From contig WSUB01000030.1 of assembly GCA_019633425.1 (NCBI GenBank), forward strand, positions 248,001-312,000: a stretch of 64,000 nucleotides of DNA, written 5' to 3'. The stretch's first letter is position 1. Each line of letters opens with the position of its first letter. Position numbers and translations under genes: made by a program. The DNA comes from Tulasnella sp. 424 (taxonomy: Eukaryota; Basidiomycota; Agaricomycetes; Cantharellales; Tulasnellaceae). Shown here piece after piece: positions 12,726-24,590 of the stretch. The notes beneath the pieces were generated by a model. The model ran no database searches. It saw nothing but the letters and a program-made list of their open reading frames with translations, and was not told the DNA's origin.

Positions 12726-14702
12726 ATGGCATTCGCAAGTCAGGACAACCCAAGTGTACCAGGGCCGTCCTCCACCAGCGTACGCTCAAGAAGCGATATC
12801 GACAGTCCTCATTCGCCAGACCCAGCTTCAGCGATACGTCTGCGCTTTCTCGTCCCCAATCCGCACGACTCGGTGGCGCTGTCCAAGACGCTCGTTGACA
12901 TCATCAAGGACGTACAAGCGACCAGGAGGTCACAAGACGGCAATGCCTACGTCCTCTCAGCCGACCAGTTCGACGACCTTCTCCTTCTCGCCCTGCAGAA
13001 CAATCGCAATGCGTCTGCCTCGGGTCTAGCTTCAATCGAGAACCAGCTGACCGAGCTCACCAACAAGATCACCGACGTCCAGCATGCGGTTCGAGGTACA
13101 CGCCCATGGTTAGTTCCCTTTTCGCTTTCCTTCGCTTTCTTCGCTTTCTCGCTCTCTCCCGCGCGCGCACGCGTTGCGGTGTCGCACATGTCTCCTTTGG
13201 TTCGGCGCATAGGAGCCCCTTGTTTACCGCAGTCTCTTTTTTTTTCCTCACGCGTTACAGGACTCGTCCCGATCCCTTACCGCCAAATGGCTACACTCCG
13301 CTCGTCCCGTTCTCAGACCACACGCCCCCGTCAACCTCGTACAACGGCGGTCCCGCGCGTGAGCGTCAACCTGTTGGTTTTGTTGGTGCCGATGGACGCA
13401 TCTACGGCTTAATGGAGGATCAACGGCGAATGTGGCCTTATTCCTCTGAAAGACCGACATGGTCCCGAGACTACGATCAGTCTCGGTCATCCGCTGCTGC
13501 CACGGGAGAACTACCCCCTCGGTACCCAATCGGGCGAAGGTCTTCCCGTGCGGAGGAAGGAACTCAACCCCCGTCCGGAGATCATCAGCAGCACGTTGTT
13601 CCCCGGCCCGAGCCAGGTTCTTCCGCGGCTGCCTCTTCGGCCTACGACCGTGACCGTGACCGCGAGCCTGCGCGCCCTATTACGGCGAATCGCAGAAGTC
13701 CAGGGCCTGGCAATCATAGTGGCGGACCACCGCCCCCATCCATGGCCACAATGCGATTCGACAGCGAAAAGCCCACAAGGCCCACGCATCACCACATGGT
13801 TCCCCCTTTAAGCTCCAGCTCCGGAAACAACCACACTCCAACATCAACAACTGCCGTTACGGATTCTTCGTCCAAAGCTCCGAGTATCTCCTTCTTGGTC
13901 AACCCGAGTTACGAGTCTCCTTCTCGGGTCGTGGCACGCGAGTCACGATCTCCCCCTCCCACGCACCCACCGTTACCCCATCCTTTACAACACCGGTACG
14001 AACACAATGGAATGGACGTGGACGGACATCACCATCATCGGTCCATGCCCGATGGTATCGATGGCACCGGTCCATTTTCACACCCGGGGCACTCGAAATC
14101 AAGCAGCAAGTCCGGCAGTCGATCAGATATCACGGCCCCCGGGAAACGACGAATAAGAAACGGAGCCTGTACTTTCTGCAGGGAAAAGAAGGTTTGTTGT
14201 CTTTGTCGGACATTGCACTCCGGGGTAACCCGACTAACGGAGTATTATTTCTGGTCTTGTTGTCTTAGTTGGCATGCCGGCCGGGGCCGATGGCAGATGA
14301 CCCTAATCACACAGGACCTCCGACGTGCGAGTAAGTGGCTACAAAATCCTCCCCCGGAGTGGGGAAGATACTCGGGTACTTAGGTCGCCGTTGCTTTTCA
14401 GCCAATGTTATCGCCGACAGAGGACATGTCAACACGATCCAGAACACCGCCGACGTCGACGGACGGCTTTACCCCTCAAGAAGCCTTCCGGAGATTCTGA
14501 CGGTGCGAAATCCAACGGAGCCGCCCCTGTGGAAGTGGACGTCCCAGAAGATATGACGACACGAATGGAATCGGAAGATCCATCAATTCCCACCGGGGAT
14601 TCAGCTGGGGACCGAAGAACGCCGCGACCAACAACTGCGGCCACCGAAGAGGGAGTGAAGGACGAAGAGGTGGACCAGCTGGATTGGATGCAACCTGATT
14701 GA
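12726..14702 (+). CDS. Zn2Cys6-type regulator with C-terminal zinc cluster (558 aa)
   Basis: Probable DNA-binding nuclear protein. The exons are 12726-13108, 13261 to the donor after CREKK near 14190, a short exon with the middle Cys pair, and a last exon ending at 14702; removing introns of 152, 77 and 71 nt leaves 559 codons. The Cys pattern, read across two introns, is CTFCREKKLAC, a 16-residue loop, then CDQCYRRQRTC: CX2CX6CX16CX2CX6C, the binuclear zinc cluster of Gal4-like proteins. It lies near residues 431-475, unlike most members, where it is N-terminal. Basic RRRRR follows, then an acidic end. The N-terminal 130 residues contain a possible helical repeat (LTELTNKITDVQHAV). The middle is disordered, Pro/Ser/His-rich with DRDRD and HHHH runs. 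Targets are unknown; the divergent partner is SDH3. Confidence 0.82.
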
Positions 14703-15147
14703 ACACTCTGCATGGACTGTCTGGACTCGTTGATCCCCCTTTCGCATTTCGCCCTTTTATATTTTTTTTTTGTTTGCTTTCCCATCCATGAGATATACCA
14801 GCTCCCGCCCACCACCAACTTATTCTATTCTTCTTATGCGTTCCATCGCTCCCACTCGTTTCTATTCAATGCTGTGTCTCCTCTCGATGTCTGCTTGTAC
14901 TTTTATGCTTCTTGTTAGAACTCTCCTATTAATGGACAGCGTGTTGTATGGTGCGACTTGCACGAGTTTGCGTTTCTCATCGAAGGTCACGTGCATGGGG
15001 TGTTTCCACCACGAGGCGTCCACTACCGCCCCGACGCATAGAACTGACTGAACTCCCGCTACCCCCCTCCTCCTCCTTCTTCTTCTACTTCTTCTTTTTA
15101 CTCTATAACCACCTAAACCAGAATCTTTCCCCTCTACCCTTTCAAGA
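14703..15147. other. Intergenic, tandem genes on plus strand
   Basis: The Zn2Cys6 gene's 3' flank begins with a T-rich stretch (T9 near 14764). A pyrimidine-rich run at about 15055-15140 directly precedes the next ATG and probably forms its leader. No gene is seen. Confidence 0.5.
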
Positions 15148-16453
15148 ATGCGCGGAGAGACCTGCGTAGCTATCGCAACTTTCTTCAGGTTCGTTCGTTC
15201 AGTCCACTTTCAAACTATTTCGAATCTCACTTAACGGGGATTTTCACAACAGCTTCGTCTCCGTTATCCTCCTCATATTCGCTCATGTATGTCAACAGAC
15301 AGCCACGTTAACCACCAGTCCAGACGATGATGGGCGACTCTTTCGATCGCTAGGTATCCCAAATCAACACCGCTGCAGTCCCAAAGAAGCTGCATCTGGT
15401 ATGTCTGCTGCTGCGTCCACCAATTATGACGCACCCGCCGTCTGCACTCTGAACCACTCTGACAACGCCATTCACCATAGGTTCAAGTCAATGTAACGAA
15501 CTACGGGTGAGCCATTTTTGCATGTTGCAGGAAATCGTCTCATGCTCAAGCTCAACGGTCGAATCCTTGGCATGGTCCAACAGCGTCGCATTAAACGCTG
15601 CCACAGGCGTAACGTCGCCAGGACTCTACACCGACAACGCATCAGTACCCCTAGCCCATGAGCTCGGCCTACGAAACATTTACTCATGGGGGCTATACGG
15701 TGCGTTGCGTGTTTCATTCATTTACACGAGGCGGCTGCTTACCAAGTTTGGCTTTGCTTCATCTAGGGTACTGCGCATACATTAACGATACTGCAGGACA
15801 GTGCGGCAATTCCACATTCGCCAACGGGTTCCGTCCCATGGACGTCCTCCTCAGCGACACACCTGAAGCCTACTCCATCCAAACTCGAACGCTTGTTCCT
15901 AATGCCACGGCGTTCAAGAACTCTTCCTATCTTGCCGGTCTCACCAAGCCAGCATTCTGGCTGATATTTGTTGCAACCCTATGTGCCGCCGGTGCACTGT
16001 TCATGTAAGACATGGCCTGCTCATTGAAGCACACCCTCATCTAATGTAACCGTTTCCTTTGACTAGTGGCATTGTTAAGAACAAGTGGACCTTTATCATT
16101 TCGTCCTTCTTGTCCATCGTTGGCACCATTTTCCTTCTAATTGGCGCCTCCATTTATACTGCGGCGATCGATAAAGCCAAGACCGTCAATCAGGCAGTGG
16201 TACGTCGATCGTTAGTCGCATGCCTACTTTAGATCTCAAATACCGTTTTCATTAGGTTCGCGGCAGTGTACCATTGGGCATCGAGGTTTCGGCAGGCTCA
16301 GGCCTATATCTAATATGGGCCGCATTCGTCACGCTCTTGCTCTCAACGGCACCATACACGATCAGGTTTGTGCCTGCCTTGCAGTCCAAGTCTCTACTGC
16401 GTTCTGACGGTTTCCCCGCTTTCCCTAGTTGTTGGGCATTCCTCAAACGCTAG
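15148..16453 (+). CDS. SUR7/PalI-family four-TM membrane protein (255 aa)
   Basis: This is a plasma-membrane protein of the SUR7/RIM9-PalI family, which includes eisosome components and helpers of ambient pH signalling. Nine exons with eight introns of 56-82 nt sum to 256 codons. TM1 lies in the first 25 residues (CVAIATFFSFVSVILLIFAHV). A long ectodomain has the family pattern VQVNVTNYG, GLYTDNAS and WGLYGYCAYIND, with cysteines and N-glycosylation sequons. Three more TM segments follow (WLIFVATLCAAGALFIGIV, then FIISSFLSIVGTIFLLIGA, then YLIWAAFVTLLLSTAPY). The C-terminus is very short (CWAFLKR), unlike PalI proteins with long cytosolic tails. It is convergent with FKS1 across a 421-bp gap. 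Whether it acts like Sur7 or like PalI cannot be told from sequence. Confidence 0.88.
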
Positions 16454-16874
16454 ATGATTCGAGTCTGCCTTTGTCTCTAGATCCTGACGCTGCTCATTTT
16501 TGATTCTTATTACGATTTTTTTCCTCGTTTACGACGTAAAACCTTTCGGCGCATGTAGCTCATGTCATGTAAATATCTGAACGATCTGATGATCAGGACA
16601 AAGGAAACGCTATCGGAGCCACATGGCACGGACAAGAAGAAAGCGCATTTGCATGAAAAGCTAAGATACACAGCGTGGATATCGAATCGTTATTGGATTA
16701 AGGTCGAGAGGATCAGCGAGTCCAACTGTCCAGAATCAGAGAAAAAGTAGCGAGCTTCCGCCAGGAGAGGTGAGGTGAGAGGAATCATGAGAATGATTTG
16801 CGTATGATGAAAGCGAATGCCGCATGCAGAGAAGGAAAAAGAAAACGAAGGTCTAGGGGATATAAAAAAGCATA
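16454..16874. terminator. Convergent 3' flanks of SUR7/PalI and FKS1
   Basis: Two genes end towards each other here, so the stretch must hold both polyadenylation regions. A T-rich patch follows the plus-strand stop (about 16495-16530) and the right half is purine/A-rich on the plus strand, which reads as T-rich for FKS1. No gene is seen and no exact cleavage site can be named. Confidence 0.45.
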
Positions 16875-19800
16875 CTACAGCAAATCGCAGAAGGGGCAGT
16901 TAAGATCCAAGGTCTCTCGGAAGACGACAGCTAGAAAGGAATCGAATAAGATCATTGCCACTACTGTTAAGCAAAGATCACTCACGTATAGCGAGGAGAG
17001 CACCAAATATGCCAAACATGACGAGGAAGATAAAGCCGTACTTGATAACAATGTTACGTCGCTGGCGTCGCTGTTTCGAGGTGTACAACGGAGGGCGGAT
17101 TTGCTTCGACGGTCGCAGCCAGAACAGCACTAATAAATAGACCCCGTTAGGAACCCATTGCTTCAAAGCCCAACAGAGACTCACTTGTAGAGTGCGCCGA
17201 GTCGACGAACGGAATCACGAGTGGAATAGCGAGAAGGAATAAAAGGACGTGAGCGAGAATGAAGTCACCGCTCCACAGAGAAAGTTCCAAAATTTTGACA
17301 CCGAATTCACGAGCCGGTTGGGACATGGCGTGATGACCGAGACCGACGCCGTACCACTTCCCAGACCACCAGGCTTTGTTCGTCTCGTCATGCTTGAATT
17401 CTCTTGTGAGGAACACTGAAATGAAGATCTTGTTGACACATCGTTGAATAGCAACGATGGCGATGATTCCCAGAACGGCGTGCGATGCATCCCATCGTTC
17501 GAGGAACCACTGTAACAGACGGTCAGTACCACCTCAAAATGTGTGCGCAAGTAAAATCTCACCAAGAATTCAAAGAAGCCGACCATGCCGACCAATGCCA
17601 GCACGTGCGCTATGGACGCAATCACAGCGGGGAACTTGGCGCAGCAACCGCCGAGAACTGGTCCCAGGAAAACCGAGACGAAGAATAGGACCAAGAGCAC
17701 CGCGGCATTCCACACAAGAGGGCCGATCGCCACAACGCCGATTCGGATGAGGGGGCTTGGCGGCACCTTGCCATTAACAGGGAAAGAGCCAACGAACATG
17801 TACGCGACTGGACAGGTCTGATTAGCGCAGGTTGCAAGACGGTGGATGTATCGAGTCACTCACTGGTAAAGATGATTGCCAAGCAGATAGGAATGATAAT
17901 TTCCGCCACAAGGACGTTCTTGAACTTGGCACGAGGTGAGTCGCCAGACAGTTTCTCCGACGGGTAACCCAATCTCTTCTTCTTGAACCCTGTGATTGCT
18001 GTCCGTGACAAGCGACAATATCCAATCCAGGCATTGCTGTGAGTCCGAGCGTTGCCTCTTGACATCCATCGCAGGAACTCTCGATAGTCAATGATGAAGT
18101 CGGCGAAGGCGAACTGATGCGGATTGAACACGAAGGGCGCGATGCAGAGCGACAGCACGGAGAACCAGAAGTAGATGAGGTGGGGCATCCAGATGGACAT
18201 TGTAATGTAGAGAATGATGATGAGGGTGCGCATGCCCATATAGATACTTGGCCCAGCGAACCGTGAGTAGAGGATTGCGAAGGATAGTCGGGTTGTGGCG
18301 AAACCACGACCAGTGGCAATGTAACGCGCTCCACCGAATGTCAAGTTTGTCAGGATGGAGCCGCTGTAGATTTGGGTGGAGAAGACTTCAAAGACTGGAG
18401 AGAGCGATAAGAAGTGCTTGCCCAAACGTATCAGAGCCGAGCCCGTTCCGTGGTCCGTTAATTCTAAATCAAGGTGATCAGTACGTGGGTAGCAGCAAGT
18501 TGATATCGATTTAAATTCACCTTGGAGGAAGAGCGGCATGAAGGCGATGAAGAACACCAAGAAAATACTGACAATGCACCGACGGATCCAATCAAACACG
18601 GGGACAAGGTTGTAGCAACCAGGTTGGCCACCGATGAATTGACCTTGGCTGTTGTACTGGCAGATCGTAAGTTGCTTGTTCAGCGTTCCGAGGAAGAGCA
18701 CTACAAGATGCACAATTAGCCACAAGAACACGGTTTCCGTGAGCTGCCAATCACTCACAGGCAACCATGAAGACTTGAACCGACAGGATAACCAAGATGT
18801 TGTTCATGTGGAATCCCGGATGGCCATAGTAGAACGTCATGAAGCGGTCGATAGGAAGTTGGCTTCCGAGGTAATAGTACTCCCGACTGAGCATTTGTTC
18901 ACCCATACCCATTCCAAGCTTGGTCTGGAAGTTGAGAATCGTACCGAAACCGAGATCACGGCCTTTGCCGCATTGGTAGTACTCCGAGTGCTTGATCCGT
19001 CCTCCGCGAGCAAAAGCAGTCATACCAGCGAAAATGTCTTCATTAACGTGGAGACCCTTCTGCGCCTTGGACACGCCACCGCGGGTGGTCATGAAGAGGG
19101 CGTTGAGGAAATCAGGGTGACCGTAATGCAGCTTGCCACCCAACCAAGCCCACGACCGAGCAAACAATGTACCGAATGTCTGTTCCTTTCCTGCAGCAAT
19201 GTCACCGAGAATACCGATGTTCTCCGAGAAGATGTACTCGCGAGCACCAACGATAGCGACGGGTTCTTTGGCGAATTCCTTGTGACCCCATTGCGCGTAA
19301 GGGCTCTGACCTGACGTGTTAAACTCCTCAAACTCTCCAAGGATGTTCCGGATCTTGAGACATTCCTCCAAGTAATTATCTTGGTTGGCATCGATGAGCT
19401 GAACGTATTCTCCGCGGTAGAAGATGATGGCGTGGTTCTGGTTATCCGACTTGCCGTCTCCGAGAATGGGGTTGCCGGGGAGCTCGATGCGGAACTTGGG
19501 TCTTCTCTTGCCGGTCTCGGCCATGAACTCGCAGTGACCGTCGATAAGGGCAGAGAAAAGTCGAGGTTCCCCGCCTTCCTTCTTTGATGGCTCTTCATCG
19601 AGGTAGGCGATCTGCAAGTCGGGGTACGCGCGAAGCAAGAATTCGGCGTTTTCTTGTTCTTCCTTGGAGAATTTGGAGTACCTCTGCATCGAGACGCAGA
19701 ACTTGAACTTGCGACGTGCCATGCGTTCCAATTCCCGCTCCAGCTTCTCCGTATTGCCTCCAAAAAGCTGTACGACCTCCGGATTCTCCACTCGGTACAG

Positions 19801-22800
19801 AAGTTTGATAGCCTTGGAATAGTTCATCATGCCTGAGACCGTTCGGTACAGAGTCTGCGCGCGCAGCGATGCCCAGATACGGGTGCGGAGCGTGTACTCC
19901 GGCGCAGCACTCTTGAAGCCGATAGCGTAGAACGGAATATCTGGGGCCCTGCCTTCCTTTTCCGCTTCACCGGCGGTTCCGAACGGACTTGCACCTCCAA
20001 ACCCAGACGACTCTTCCGCCAAAATCTTGGTATCCTTGACAAAGTTGTCCCACTCGACTGGATGGAGCTGTTTAAGATATTCCAAAAGTGTGACGCGGGT
20101 ATTCTGGTCTTCTTCTCGGATAATCTCCCGGAGAGAGAGGAGAATCTTCTCCGAGTAGTGGGGAGTGAGGACGGTGAAAGTGGGCATGGCGTCGACGGGG
20201 AGTGGCTCCGGAAGGGATGTGGTGAGAGATTGGGCGAAAAAGGAAATGCGACGTTCGGCTTCGCTGCCAGAGGGGAAGAATTCACCGGCAAATCCCTTGT
20301 CACCTTGAGAGATGAAGAATGGAGGTGCCCTTAGCGTCCGCCGTCCGTCCGTTTCGTTCTGGACCTGATGATAGAGCAACTTTTGGACGTGGTCGATGGA
20401 TAACAAATGCTCCCGATACATGGAAATAATGATGGCGTTCCAAATTTGAGAAACGAGAACCTGATGGAGGAATGTCAGACACCGTGACTTGAAAATACAG
20501 AGGTAAGCCTCACCTTGGGTTTGTACTTGACCTCCATATCACCCGTAGCCAGAAGCTTGGCATAGATTCGCTTCGGCAGTCGGGTATAGATATCCTTCCA
20601 TGGCGTCCAGAGAGACAATCCAAGTGCGAAGCTCCTTCCGATGGAATAGACCGTGTTCCAGATGACGTACCAAAGGAACGTATCCAAGAAGAACAGGATC
20701 AAGTCCATCACATACATGATGGTCAAGGTGAAGGCAGCCTGCTTCGAACACAAGTAGGTCGAGAACAGTTTGTCCGAACACCCTTGAATCTCCATTCCAA
20801 CCATGACCCGAATGGGATCTCGGAAGGATAGAGTTAGGAAGAAGTACGACTCGACAAACTTGCATCCAAAGATGAGAACCCAAAGCATGATGGAAGCCGT
20901 TCGGGTCTTGCGATCCAGTACAGGGTAGCTGGCCGTGAATGTCTGACTTGCGAGATATTTCCGTGATTTGCCAGCGACTCGATCCCCAAACATGCGCCCA
21001 GATGGTAGGATGCTGAAAAGAGCTGTGGCGACGACCGAGATGAAGAATTGAACGATACCGAGGATGACCGGAAGATTGGATTCCTGTTTCGGGTTTTCGT
21101 AGAGCGCAATGTAGAAGGTGGGACCGGCAGTGAGAGCAAGGGTGACGAGGAGGAAGATAACTCGACGGGCAAGGTGAGAGGTGTTGTTCCAGGTGGTCGG
21201 GATGAAGCTGAATTCCGCGAGGGTGGCCGCGATCATGATCAGGGTGGCTACGGCGCCGCCCAGCGCAGTCGCGGACCATTGCATGGCCACTGTGGGCTCG
21301 TCGTTGTTATCGGCTCGGCGGTAGACGCGGGGTGAGTTGTAGGCGGTATAGAACCAGAAGATGGAAACGTGGATAACCCAAATGCGGTTAAAGTGGACGA
21401 GTAGTTGGAGGAACGTGCGCTTTTCTTTGTACGTCTTGAAGAACGCCCTGTTCCAGTCGACCTTGTCGAAGAACATAAATCGTTGGGACGGTGGGATGTC
21501 CACAAGATGCCGCTAACGGGGTATTCAAGAGTCAGAATATGTTGGGACACATTCGCTATAAATCCCGCACCTTGTCTTTCAGTGGAATCCTCGCAATGCC
21601 CTCAGGATACCAAAAGAGTTGGTTGACATCGTCATATCCAATGATGTCCTCGTGATCCTTCTCCCTCCGGACGAACTTGCCGCCAACAACCTCGTAGCCT
21701 TGGTCGCGGAGGAGGGTGTAGAGTGGTTTGATTACCGACCTCAGATACACTCCTTCGGGAACCGGATCCATCCTGTTCTGACATTCAGGACTCCGGTAGT
21801 AATCATCGGCGCACTTGAAGATGAAGCACAAACACTCGGGCACAAATCGCACTTGCGCGGCTTCGCCCCAGCACAACAGGTACAGCGCAACCTGCCTCAT
21901 CCGATCGTATTGAGACATGTTGTTCATCGCCGACCTCCACCTGTTTAGAGCGCTGTCCAATGACTTCTCGTTCGGGGTCTTCCCGGCGGGACCGCGTTTA
22001 ACGGACTTCAACCGGTTCAAGCCAGGGTTGTTGCTCTGGCCGATTGCATCATCCAAATCCAGCTGGGCGGCAAAGTACCACTTGCGGTAATTAGCGTGTT
22101 GACCACCAATGTAGTCCGCGTGAAGGGTGAGGAGCGCTTGATTGGGTGACATTCTTGATGCTCGGCTGTCAAGGAGTTGCATCAAAAAGTCAAACTGATA
22201 ATGTAGGCGTTAGGGACGAATGGCAAACGGGAAAAGATAGTTGAACTAACCTGATTACGCATCGAGTCCCTCTGGAAGCCGAACTTCTGGGTTAGATCCA
22301 AGAATATATCTTCGATTTCCCTATTGTATAAATATAGATCAGCCCATGCACGGCACTGCTGCGTATCCTCAGAATTGGGAAAGAGAGGGGTTTGGTTGGG
22401 GCTCGTGCTCGTCACGAACGACTTGTGCGGTGAGTTGGGGGATGGCGGGGATAGCAGACGTCACCGCCGAGAGAGCCCAGCCAACGAACCCCCTGACGAC
22501 AAGAGACTCGTCCAGCGGTAAAATTGTACCCGGCACCAAAAACAAGTGAACTTTGGGAGAACAAACACCCCACGCCCGCAGTGAGCACGAGTCGCGCGAC
22601 GGGCGCAGCAGAAGGTGGCACGCTCATTTCCGGGGGTCTTCTAAAATGGACCAAGGTGGTAACGGAAAAAGCAAAACTCACTCCTTCGACAAAGGGATTT
22701 GGCGTTCGGCTGTCCATGCTGGATATGGTTCACGAGAGCCACTTGGACCGTATTCGCCGTATTGAGCCGTTGAATACTCCGAGTGTCCAGCTCTTGAACC

Positions 22801-23124
22801 TTGTGGCAAAGACTCTGAAGAAGGAGGGTAGCTGTTCCCGTAGACGTCATTCTCGGTGGACTCGGCGTCCGTTCCTGTATCATGAGCACGGCGCTTTGTC
22901 AGTTTTCAAACGCGTTCGAGTAGGAGTCTGAGTAGATGGTGATTACCGTAACCGTGAAATCGACTGTCTGCGTAGTCTCCTACGTCGCTTTCATTTTCGT
23001 AATAGCCTCCTGGTTGCCCGTGACCTTGAGACGAACCATAAGGCTGCTGGTTGAATGGGTTTCTTGGTTGCTGATCATACGGCCCTCTAGGCTGTGGTGG
23101 ACCCGGCGGCGGGCGACCTGACAT
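16875..23124 (-). CDS. FKS1: 1,3-beta-D-glucan synthase catalytic subunit
   Basis: This is the plasma-membrane enzyme (GT48) that makes beta-1,3-glucan of the cell wall from UDP-glucose, regulated by Rho1. The N-terminal exon ([14 protein letters not shown]) is Pro/Gln/Gly/Tyr-rich and disordered. The cytosolic block has [19 protein letters not shown] and [14 protein letters not shown] first group of TM helices precedes the large GT domain ([51 protein letters not shown], then GYPDFLN-type [20 protein letters not shown]). The C-terminal TM bundle includes [12 protein letters not shown], and the last exon ends CPFCDLL. Introns are short and evenly spread; removing about ten leaves close to 1,800-1,900 aa, the normal family size. 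The echinocandin hot spots read FLTLSFRDP and DWIRRCIVS. The stop comes from a small last exon after a GTGAGT donor near 16930. Confidence 0.95.
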
Positions 23125-24590
23125 TTGAGAAGTGGAGAGGGTTGGTTTGCGTCAGGTGTGCTGTTGGGTCCGGGTGTTGGATGATAAGGGGGTGGCGAGA
23201 CCGATGTTGTTTCGCCGGCGGTGGACGATGAATAAAGGAAGAAAGTGTCGGTGGGTTGTTGAAAGGCGTGCACAGCACAGCTGAGTGGTTGGAAACGATG
23301 ATGGTGTTGGTGGAGTGTGAGGAGTGCGAGTGGTCTGGAATCGAACAGACAACAAACAATTACAAAGGATAGAAACTCAAAACTCTCAAATTCCCTTTTA
23401 CAGAAGTCCCCAAAAATGAGCGACGATGGAACGCATGCGACCGTCGTCTTCTTCCCTGTCACCGTCGTCGTCCATCGCGCCAACAGAATGATATCGGCAT
23501 GTCAGGCAAAGTTATTTGAGGTGCTTCTGGTTGATGCGGCAACACATGCCGCATTCAGGAACGTCCCTTAGCCCGTCCCTTGAACACCAGTCAGAGACAG
23601 CTTCATAAGCACCGGACCGCGCGTGTGTGCCATCACCCACAGGTCCTGTTTTCAATGCCGTTAGCGATGGTGTAGTAGCCCTCTTATATATATCAACAGA
23701 GTAACGGAAGGCATCCGTGCACTGCGCGTTCCTTGCCTTACCACCGTGGCTCTTTGGATTTCTGTCCTCAAACGACAATACTTGGGCTGTTTCGGACCAG
23801 GCAAATTTCTTAAACGATGTCCGCAACTCTTAAGGACTCTTTATTGCGCTCAGTACAGTTCACCCCACGTACTGGAGACGAGTTGCACTGACTCTCATCG
23901 AACAAGATTCTCCTCGGACCGTGTCCCAATTGCATTCTGGCGTTAGGGATCTCCCTCTTCCTTTGCCATGTAAAATCCTCGAAAAGCCATGGGATCTTTT
24001 GATCCTTCAGAGGAGCGCACGTCCACTGGCCTGGCGCGACTCCTAACCCATTCTTCAAAGGGTCGCTGCTTCTCTGAAATCAATGGACAGCTCGCTCGCT
24101 CCCCCCAATCGATATCCGTTTTGGGCTCTAAAATTACTCTCTTTTGCCAAGATGCAATCATTTTGCGTTTTGTCTCCCCACTTTCAGCGTGGGTCGATGA
24201 TCAATGCGGTCTATGCAGTTCACGCCTCGGCAGGCGATCGATTCGATTCTTGATCCACCTTTACTTCTTCAAACTTCGTCTTCCCGCCTGGCGGTGCAGA
24301 GCCGAGCACGACCATGTCTATGCGGCAGGATTCCTTCACCCGAATTGTCGGCTGGACTCTGACCATGTACCGTTGGTGGTCTGAAAATCAAGGTCTGTCA
24401 GGACTAATCGAGCCGATAATAACCTTGCTCACGGTAGCTCGAATAATTATCGGTACGTTTTCAACTTTATGTTTGACGAGTCTTTGACCCCGACGGTTTC
24501 CAGCACCCCAGCTCCGAGCCGGAGGTGCGACATTGTCCTACCCCCGCCTAAGTCTTCGAACCAGGTATTAATCGCATAAATATCCATAAT
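23125..24590. other. FKS1 upstream region; possible Cys-containing minus-strand exons
   Basis: About 1.5 kb between the FKS1 start and the second kinase-like gene's stop, so it contains the FKS1 promoter. At 23512-24161 the minus strand carries overlapping open frames with a Cys-rich end (DWCSRDGLRDVPECGMCC). I could not join them with convincing splice sites, and they match no family I know. I leave them unannotated as a gene. Confidence 0.4.

Noticed and set aside
13511..14102. Minus-strand frames opposite the Zn2Cys6 gene
   Set aside because: Shadows caused by the high-GC low-complexity coding sequence on the plus strand.
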